Below, one piece after another: positions 1 through 4,599 of a stretch of 8,421 nucleotides of DNA. Position 1 is the first letter of the stretch; the number at the start of each line of letters is the position of its first letter. The stretch covers positions 1 to 8,421 of the forward strand of contig JAFYYE010000192.1 of NCBI GenBank assembly GCA_017557715.1. The letters are read 5' to 3'. A program made the translations under genes and the position numbers. The DNA comes from Pseudobutyrivibrio sp. GTDB lineage: Bacteria > Bacillota > Clostridia > Lachnospirales > Lachnospiraceae. The notes below the pieces were generated by a model. It was not told the DNA's origin. It was given only the letters and a program-made list of their open reading frames with translations, and did no database searches.

Positions 1-17
1 GTTCAAGCAAGTACCTA

Positions 18-47
18 GGGTCTGATTGGGTCCGTCAGGGTTCCTTG
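18..47. repeat. Three GGGT-initiated direct repeats at exact 10-base spacing
   Basis: The plus strand shows GGGTCTGATT, GGGTCCGTCA and GGGTTCCTTG back to back, each starting with GGGT. The 10-base period places them on one face of the helix. This is the only non-coding stretch at the left edge (1-55). No open frame with a ribosome binding site is visible in it. Confidence 0.45.
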
Positions 48-55
48 CAAGCAAT

Positions 56-74
56 GTTTTTGTCCGACAAAAAC
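56..74. repeat. 19-base perfect inverted repeat next to the terminator
   Basis: GTTTTTGTC, one central base, then GACAAAAAC, giving nine paired bases on each side. It overlaps the terminator's distal T run. It could form a second hairpin in RNA or a cruciform or operator in DNA. No function can be assigned. Confidence 0.6.
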
Positions 75-120
75 GAAAAAAGACCAGTTTTGTAATCTTT
101 AGAATTACAAATTCTGGTCT
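69..120 (-). terminator. Rho-independent terminator after the relaxase gene
   Basis: The outer stem AGACCAG (81-87) pairs with CTGGTCT (114-120). After a small internal loop, TTTGTAAT (89-96) pairs with ATTACAAA (104-111) around a seven-base loop. On the minus strand it is followed by six T, then CG and five more T. The T runs lie only on the minus-strand exit side, so it ends leftward transcription. It includes the last relaxase codons and stop. It is the strongest terminator in the window and probably ends this operon. Confidence 0.85.
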
Positions 121-1268
121 AGCAACGAAGTCTTCGACTTCGAACTTTTATCTTTTTCCTGCTCTTCCTTTTCGTAAATTATCTCCAGATTCTTTCTGGC
201 AATTAGGTACTCTTTAAAATCCTTTTGTAGCTGCTGATACTCACTAAATGCCTCTTTCTTCTCCTGAAGAATCACGCCATAGTCCTGTCGTAACTGAGCC
301 AGCTTTGGCAGCTTCTTGTATCCACTTTCATCAAAAACAGCCACAGCCTCCTTATACAAAAGCAGCTCTCCCTCATGTTCTTCATAAAAGCTTTTGGAGA
401 ATTTCTTCTTTTTGTATTCATCATAGACAGGCTTAGTTTTAGCAAAATCTATGATGGCATTCTGTAGCTTTTTGTTTTCTCCCAGCTGCTTCTCTTTGGA
501 TTTCATCAAATCCTTGAGTTCACCCATCTTTAGATTCTTTTCATCTGTTAAAGTCTTAAGCTCCTCAAATGAAGAAATCCCTTTGTCCTGAAGAAATAGA
601 ATCGTCTTAGAAAGCTGCTTTGCATTGAAACGTTTTGCCCAATTGACATAGCCTTTTCCTTTTCCATCTAGGATTTTATTCTCAATGTCTTTTACAAATT
701 CAAGCTTTCCATCCTTAATGTTAAGAACCTTCTTTTTGTGCTTAGCCTTACCCTGAAATCGAGTTTTTCTTTCCTCTACAACAGATAAACCATTCTCCAA
801 ACAAATCAGATCTGAAAGTCTCTGCAACGTAAAAGATGAATTAAAGAAATTCTTAAATTTGCTTTTTCCATCAACACTGACGGAGTTAAAAGCTATGTGA
901 TTGTGAATGTGCTTAGTATCATCATGAGTCGCTACAATAAAAGAGTACTTACCCTTAGTGAATCTCATGGCAAGCTCATAGCCTAACTCATTTGCTTTTT
1001 CAGGTGTTATCTCACCTGGCTTAAATGACTGTCTTATCTGGTAAGCAATCACTTCGTTTTTACGAATGGACCATTTTGAATTGTGGTATTCTTGTTTAGA
1101 AAGCATGAACTCTTCCTCTGCTGTTTTTGGATCACACTCATATCCACTTAGCAATTTCCCCTCTTCTGTTTTATCACCATTTCGGTAATAATCCATTCTA
1201 GCCTTTAAGCTTTGCAAGACACTTTTTCCTGCTGATACATGTATAGGCATGAGTCTTGTTGTTGCCAT
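105..1268 (-). CDS. MOBP-type relaxase/mobilization nuclease
   Basis: A 387-residue relaxase of the MobA/VirD2 superfamily, Tn1549/CTn type. It nicks one strand at oriT, stays bound to the 5' end and pilots the strand through the pore. The N-terminal nuclease domain (about 1-165) contains the metal-binding histidine motif HDDTKHIHNH (H115, H120, H122 and H124). A probable catalytic tyrosine is in MDYYRNGDKT (Y27 or Y28), and the conserved VIAYQIRQSFKPGEITPEKA is at about 73-92. Residues 190-375 are mostly charged helices with probable coiled coils (KEKQLGENKKLQN, EYQQLQKDFKEYLIARKN), likely for relaxosome or coupling-protein contacts. The ATG follows AAAGGAGA by about five bases. The length and ending look complete. 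The stop codon lies inside the stem of the downstream terminator. There is no sign of damage. Confidence 0.93.
   Translation of the reverse strand: MATTRLMPIHVSAGKSVLQSLKARMDYYRNGDKTEEGKLLSGYECDPKTAEEEFMLSKQEYHNSKWSIRKNEVIAYQIRQSFKPGEITPEKANELGYELAMRFTKGKYSFIVATHDDTKHIHNHIAFNSVSVDGKSKFKNFFNSSFTLQRLSDLICLENGLSVVEERKTRFQGKAKHKKKVLNIKDGKLEFVKDIENKILDGKGKGYVNWAKRFNAKQLSKTILFLQDKGISSFEELKTLTDEKNLKMGELKDLMKSKEKQLGENKKLQNAIIDFAKTKPVYDEYKKKKFSKSFYEEHEGELLLYKEAVAVFDESGYKKLPKLAQLRQDYGVILQEKKEAFSEYQQLQKDFKEYLIARKNLEIIYEKEEQEKDKSSKSKTSLLDQNL
126..142. repeat. 17-base inverted repeat inside the relaxase 3' coding end
   Basis: CGAAGTC and GACTTCG separated by three bases (TTC on the plus strand, GAA on the minus strand). 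It lies just inside the relaxase gene, six bases from the terminator stem, so three hairpins stand in a row between 56 and 142. Confidence 0.55.
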
Positions 1269-1287
1269 CAGATTCTCCTTTCACATT

Positions 1288-1323
1288 AAAAAAGCAGCCT
1301 CTCTATTTCTAGAAAGACCGCTT
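1288..1323 (-). terminator. Intrinsic terminator or attenuator upstream of the relaxase gene
   Basis: On the minus strand AAGCGGTCTTTCT (1323-1311) pairs along all 13 positions (three of them G-U) with AGAGAGGCTGCTT (1304-1292) around a six-base loop, followed by TTTT (1291-1288) after the terminal TT of the stem. The relaxase ribosome binding site lies just downstream. Its form is that of a rho-independent terminator, and it probably reduces relaxase transcription relative to mobC. Confidence 0.7.
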
Positions 1324-1348
1324 CCTTAATCATTTTAAAATTACTATT

Positions 1349-1633
1349 TTAGATTTGCTTTAATGCATCCCGAAGGTCATCACAAAGCAATTCAATGTTT
1401 GTAGCAAAGAATAAAATTCCAACTATTCCAAGGATAAATGCACCACATACTGCTGCAATCGGAATGTTGTGAGCCAGTAGGTTTATGACTGCACATATGA
1501 TAAATAGATTAATGATAAATCCACCCACATAACATCCCACATGCACAGATGCTTTAGTAAAAGCTGATGCTAATCCAAGTAAAAGGATAAGTGGAAACAC
1601 TGCTACTTTTGCCAATACTCTTAAGAATGTCAT
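1349..1633 (-). CDS. Small membrane protein, CD1845-like
   Basis: A 94-residue hydrophobic protein with three probable membrane helices (about 4-25, 30-53 and 57-78) and a short charged tail (ELLCDDLRDALKQI). Its position between mobC and the relaxase gene, its size and its MTFLRVLAKVAVFPLILLLG opening fit the CD1845 family of Tn1549-like elements, which has no known function. The family match is from memory and is moderate. The ATG at 1633 is chosen because AGGAGG lies eight bases upstream. The frame also opens from a TTG at 1678, which lacks a good binding site. It is separated from mobC by 71 bases and from the relaxase by an 80-base gap holding a terminator-like hairpin. Confidence 0.7.
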   Translation of the reverse strand: MTFLRVLAKVAVFPLILLLGLASAFTKASVHVGCYVGGFIINLFIICAVINLLAHNIPIAAVCGAFILGIVGILFFATNIELLCDDLRDALKQI

Positions 1634-1704
1634 ATCAAAAACCTCCTGCTTCAATACTTTTTCTTGAGAATATTCCAACTAAAAAAATAATGCAAGGATG
1701 TCAA

Positions 1705-2040
1705 CTAAACTTTTAAAGACGCAAAAATATTTTTCAGCTCATTAGTATTTTCATTAAGATCTGCAAACCTCGCCTTAAGGTCATTTATATCTGCCTGATT
1801 AACTACACCAAGACCATTTGCTTTCTTTGCATACTGATTAAGATTGTTAGAACATATCCTAACCAGCCTGCACACTTCTTTAAAATCGCTGGTATCCACC
1901 TTTACGCAGTATCCGTCTAAAAGCATCTTTCGCATGTAAGAACTCATGCAACTTATCCCTGCCTCATCCATCTTGAATTTCATTCTCGCCAGCTCGTCAT
2001 CTGTCAATCTCACAGTGATGCGATTTGTGCGGTTTTGCAA
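1705..2040 (-). CDS. mobC: MobC-like relaxosome accessory protein
   Basis: A 111-residue protein if started at TTG 2040. Residues 6-40 (RITVRLTDDELARMKFKMDE then AGISCMSSYMRKMLLDGY) have the form of a ribbon-helix-helix DNA-binding domain. The later VRICSNNLNQYAKKANG (about 60-75) is the NLNQ-AK--N motif of MobC proteins. MobC binds oriT and helps the relaxase load and melt the nick region. It sits two genes upstream of the relaxase, as expected for a relaxosome operon. The frame is open up to an ATG at 2184, but that extension overlaps the DUF4316-like gene out of phase and looks non-homologous, whereas the TTG has a GGGAGG nine bases before it. The overlap with the preceding gene is 44 bases, so coupled re-initiation is likely. 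Confidence 0.85.
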   Translation of the reverse strand: MQNRTNRITVRLTDDELARMKFKMDEAGISCMSSYMRKMLLDGYCVKVDTSDFKEVCRLVRICSNNLNQYAKKANGLGVVNQADINDLKARFADLNENTNELKNIFASLKV

Positions 2041-2299
2041 TTCTCTCAGCCTCCCAGGCTCTTTGCCTTCTTTCCTGAAACTCCTTAGACTTTTTGTAAG
2101 TCTCCTCTGCAGGGCTTTCTTCTGGAAGATTATTAATGATGCCATCAAAGTTATTATCATTTCCTTCAATGGCATCCTCAGCATTCTTCAGATAATTCTT
2201 CTTTGAAAAAATTGTATGCTGCTCTAAGATGTTTTCCTCAATATCAGAAAGCTCATCTTCCTTTGCAAGCCTTTCATTAGCTATATCTAATCCATCCAT
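1997..2299 (-). CDS. Short DUF4316-like protein
   Basis: A 100-residue acidic, probably helical protein. Its middle, KNYLKNAEDAIEGNDNNFDG then IINNLPEE (about residues 34-61), resembles the NYLK-AE...DGIINN signature that I associate with the N-terminal part of DUF4316 proteins found next to CD1107 genes in these elements. The remainder (KKSKEFQERRQRAWEAERIAK) is a charged helix. The start is well supported: AGGAGGT five bases before the ATG, just after the CD1107 stop. DUF4316 proteins I know are longer, so this looks like a minimal or shortened version. Its last 44 bases overlap the mobC start in another frame, and its final ten or so residues (PHKSHHCEIDR) read like out-of-frame sequence. 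A split of a formerly fused gene by a frameshift is an alternative explanation. Confidence 0.6.
   Translation of the reverse strand: MDGLDIANERLAKEDELSDIEENILEQHTIFSKKNYLKNAEDAIEGNDNNFDGIINNLPEESPAEETYKKSKEFQERRQRAWEAERIAKPHKSHHCEIDR
2050..2055 (-). promoter_or_regulatory. Internal ribosome binding site for mobC
   Basis: GGGAGG on the minus strand, nine bases before a TTG at 2040-2038. It lies within the coding sequence of the DUF4316-like gene. It decides the mobC start, since no ATG or GTG follows before the conserved ribbon-helix-helix region, and the upstream ATG at 2184 would translate about 48 residues that merely shadow the other gene. Confidence 0.6.
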
Positions 2300-2312
2300 A
2301 GGCTACCTCCTG

Positions 2313-2981
2313 TTATTCTTTCGATTCATCAGAATCCTGCTTTTCATTTTCTACTGGAATCTCGATATAATCTTCACCGTCATCGATGATAGGTCCCTTC
2401 TTCTTTTTGATGAAGCTACCCTTATTACTATAAAAATAAAGACCACCTACTCCAGCCATTCCAAGTAAAATGCAAATCACTGCAATATTACCTTTGCCGC
2501 TGTCTTTAGTGGTCTTTTTCTTCGAATCATCCGGTGTGTCTGTATCCTCAGATTCTGTATTTTCAGTTGTTTGTGTAGGAGCTGCTACAGCTTCCTTCTG
2601 CTTTTCAAGTTCTTCCTTTTCGTCATCATCTAAAAGAGCCATCAGATCCTGCTCATCAACTAGATTAAGGAAATGAACTGTGTTCTCACCAGAATCATCT
2701 CTATCTATGATGATATAAAAGATATTTCCATCCTTGGTAGTAACTGTAATGAACTGTTTACCAGCTGAATCAGTACTTCCATAATCATCTACGATAGTAA
2801 GATTTCCATCTGGTGTAAGTGGACCAGCTGCCTCTTCTACGTCATCCTCATCTTCGAAATCTTCATCAATAACAGATGTGTCTACATTATCAGGCACCTG
2901 TGCTTTTACTGTAATAGGAAATGCACCTACACTAAGCGCACCTATAAGTGCCAACATAAATAGTTTACTCTTCAGTTTCAT
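2313..2981 (-). CDS. CD1107-type (DUF4366-like) exported, membrane-anchored acidic protein
   Basis: A 222-residue protein with a signal peptide (residues 1-27: basic MKLKSK, hydrophobic core, cleavage likely after VKA), an external part with acidic runs (about 38-50 and 117-128) around a small folded segment (about 60-110, with DGNLTIVDDYGST and FITVTTKDGNIFYIIIDRDD), a Thr/Asp/Glu/Lys-rich linker (about 135-163), a membrane helix at about 165-184, and a cytoplasmic tail starting with KKKK and ending acidic. This layout matches the CD1107 family (related to DUF4366) of Tn1549-like elements, whose function is unknown. Surface location fits a role at the mating junction, which is inference. The ATG follows AAGGAGG with nine bases between, inside the end of the DUF4315 gene. 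The stop is 13 bases before the next gene. Confidence 0.87.
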   Translation of the reverse strand: MKLKSKLFMLALIGALSVGAFPITVKAQVPDNVDTSVIDEDFEDEDDVEEAAGPLTPDGNLTIVDDYGSTDSAGKQFITVTTKDGNIFYIIIDRDDSGENTVHFLNLVDEQDLMALLDDDEKEELEKQKEAVAAPTQTTENTESEDTDTPDDSKKKTTKDSGKGNIAVICILLGMAGVGGLYFYSNKGSFIKKKKGPIIDDGEDYIEIPVENEKQDSDESKE

Positions 2982-3234
2982 CGAACTCTTCCTCCTTTTT
3001 CGTATTTACGATTTCACTCACTGGTTTATCTCCTGGCAGGTTATTCTTTGCATAAGCGATAAGCTCTGCTAACTGCTTAGGAGTCAATTCCTCTGAAACC
3101 ATGATTTCATGTATGCAGGTCTTTTCTAACTCTGCACATTTCTTTTCCTGAGCCTTTTCCTTGTTTTCCCATTCAATTCTTTTGGCTCTGATTCGCTTTA
3201 ACTCCGCATACGCCTTATCTAGCTTCTCAAACAT
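2965..3234 (-). CDS. DUF4315 family protein, small coiled-coil protein of the conjugation module
   Basis: An 89-residue, highly charged protein. Residues 1-38 form a probable coiled coil (FEKLDKAYAELKRIRAKRIEWENK onward), followed by a helical segment with EELTPKQLAELIAYAK (about 49-64) and an acidic tail. The pattern matches DUF4315, a family of unknown function found next to the CD1108 and CD1107 genes in Tn1549-like elements. The ATG follows AGGAGG with a five-base gap, nine bases after the hydrolase stop. Its 3' end overlaps the next gene by 17 bases, suggesting coupled expression. A role as an adaptor for the transfer machine is only a guess from position. Confidence 0.85.
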   Translation of the reverse strand: MFEKLDKAYAELKRIRAKRIEWENKEKAQEKKCAELEKTCIHEIMVSEELTPKQLAELIAYAKNNLPGDKPVSEIVNTKKEEEFDETEE

Positions 3235-3243
3235 ATCGTCCTC

Positions 3244-4599
3244 CTAATTCTCAGGCAGTCTGCCATAGCATAAAAAGTGATTCTGATAGTACTTAGTATT
3301 AATAGATGTGTACTGGATAGGATTACCACAATGCAGCATGATTCCATTTCCACAATAGATTCCTACATGAGTGGCACCTCTTTTACTTTTCTGAGTACCT
3401 TTAAAGAAAATCAAATCACCAGGCTTTGCCTCCTCAGGTGAAACAATCGTGCATTTAGCTTTTAAGCCATTACAATCTGTTCTTCCAACATTCCAGCCTG
3501 TATGATTAAGCACCCAGCAGACAAATCCACTACAGTCAAAACCTGTTCTAGGACTACTGCCGCCCCACACATAGGCTCTTCCTAAATACTTTTCACCTTC
3601 AGCAATCATCGTTGCAAAAGTCTGGTCCGTAAGAGACTCTGGCGGCACTTCATATTCATCTGGAATCTCTACATCAGTGTACAGGTCATCTAGAAGATCA
3701 GGCTTATTACCCTGTGTCTCCATGAGCAAATCATATCTGGCCCTTTGAACATTCGTTAAAGACTTTGCAGCAATAACATTTCCTAATCCTCTATTACTAA
3801 GCGTTACCGTAAGAATCGTTACAGTATAAGTTTCTGTATCTTCATATGCCTCTAAAGAACCGTTGACCATCTTATACTTGGTTACAGTCCTTGTCCTGGT
3901 TTCTGTTCTCTGGGTATACCTCAGATCATATTGCTCATTAAACAAATCCTTAATCACCTGCTTCATCTGAGCTCTGGTGAAGTTTTCATACTTCACAGTC
4001 AGATAAGAAATAAGCTCATAAGGATTATGTCCAATTTCCTCCAGCCTATATTCGTACTCATCATATCCAGGGAAATCTCTCTCGGTATTGTTAATTGTCT
4101 TTTGAAGCTCCTTTTCTAGCTTTGAATAATCTGAATTAACACCGATGATATCATCGTCATAAGCCGTATAGGTTCCCATCAGTACACCTTCGCCCATACC
4201 AGAAATATAGCTCGTGATTGCGCCCGAGAATGCCTTATACAGCAATATCAAAGCTAATATCACAGCGATAATAACTAGCACTACGGGATTATCTACTATA
4301 AAAGCAATAATAGACGTTAGGGCTTTTTTAGCTGCACCAAACAGAAGCTTTATAAGCCTTGCTGTTTCTTCTGCCAGTTTCTTTGCTGCCTCAGCACTTA
4401 CCTGGGCAGATTTTTCTGTAGCCTTAGCTGATGCTTTAGCAGCTTCCTTTGCAGCTTCCTCCTGTGCCTTTCTTATCTGGGCTCGTTTAATCTTTTTCTT
4501 AATGATTTTTTTAGACTCATCATGAAGAAATCTTCCAGTTTCAACACCTTTTTCTAGTGCTTCACCACCTACGTTTTCATCCTTGTTATAGTCATACAC
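3244..4599 (-). CDS. NlpC/P60 (C40) cell-wall hydrolase of the conjugation module (CD1108-type)
   Basis: A 451-residue bitopic protein. Residues 1-100 are cytoplasmic, with a long Ala/Lys/Glu-rich helix (about 34-90). One membrane helix follows at about 104-123, then an external middle region (about 140-320), then a C-terminal NlpC/P60 domain (about 330-451). Catalytic residues are visible: Cys356 in FDCSGF, His411 in THVGIY and a third polar residue, His423. YVWGGSSP before the cysteine and KPGDLIFF before the histidine are typical of the family. It probably cuts peptide cross-links so that the pore can cross the wall, a role known for related conjugation hydrolases. Unlike CwlT of Tn916, I see no lysozyme-like domain. 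The start is GTG, preceded by GGGAGG six bases upstream and overlapping the ATPase stop by one base. The nearby ATG is out of frame. Confidence 0.9.
   Translation of the reverse strand: MYDYNKDENVGGEALEKGVETGRFLHDESKKIIKKKIKRAQIRKAQEEAAKEAAKASAKATEKSAQVSAEAAKKLAEETARLIKLLFGAAKKALTSIIAFIVDNPVVLVIIAVILALILLYKAFSGAITSYISGMGEGVLMGTYTAYDDDIIGVNSDYSKLEKELQKTINNTERDFPGYDEYEYRLEEIGHNPYELISYLTVKYENFTRAQMKQVIKDLFNEQYDLRYTQRTETRTRTVTKYKMVNGSLEAYEDTETYTVTILTVTLSNRGLGNVIAAKSLTNVQRARYDLLMETQGNKPDLLDDLYTDVEIPDEYEVPPESLTDQTFATMIAEGEKYLGRAYVWGGSSPRTGFDCSGFVCWVLNHTGWNVGRTDCNGLKAKCTIVSPEEAKPGDLIFFKGTQKSKRGATHVGIYCGNGIMLHCGNPIQYTSINTKYYQNHFLCYGRLPEN

Noticed and set aside
1667..1704. Possible promoter starting with TTGACA (1704-1699) just after mobC
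   Set aside because: The -35 box is perfect, but at 17 bases spacing the -10 is TAGTTG, and the better TATTCT is about 26 bases away. The evidence is too weak to list as a promoter.
2041..2184. ATG start for mobC at 2184
   Set aside because: The added residues overlap the better supported DUF4316-like frame and look like shadow translation. TTG 2040 has a suitable GGGAGG.
2330..2340. AATCCTGC on the plus strand, resembling a MOBP nick-site core
   Set aside because: It lies inside the CD1107-type coding sequence with no accompanying inverted repeats, so it is most likely chance.
4214..4525. Plus-strand open frame of 103 codons, rich in Ala and Ser
   Set aside because: It is antisense to the Lys/Ala-rich helix and membrane region of the hydrolase. 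Its composition is explained by the complementary strand, and no ribosome binding site or family resemblance was seen.
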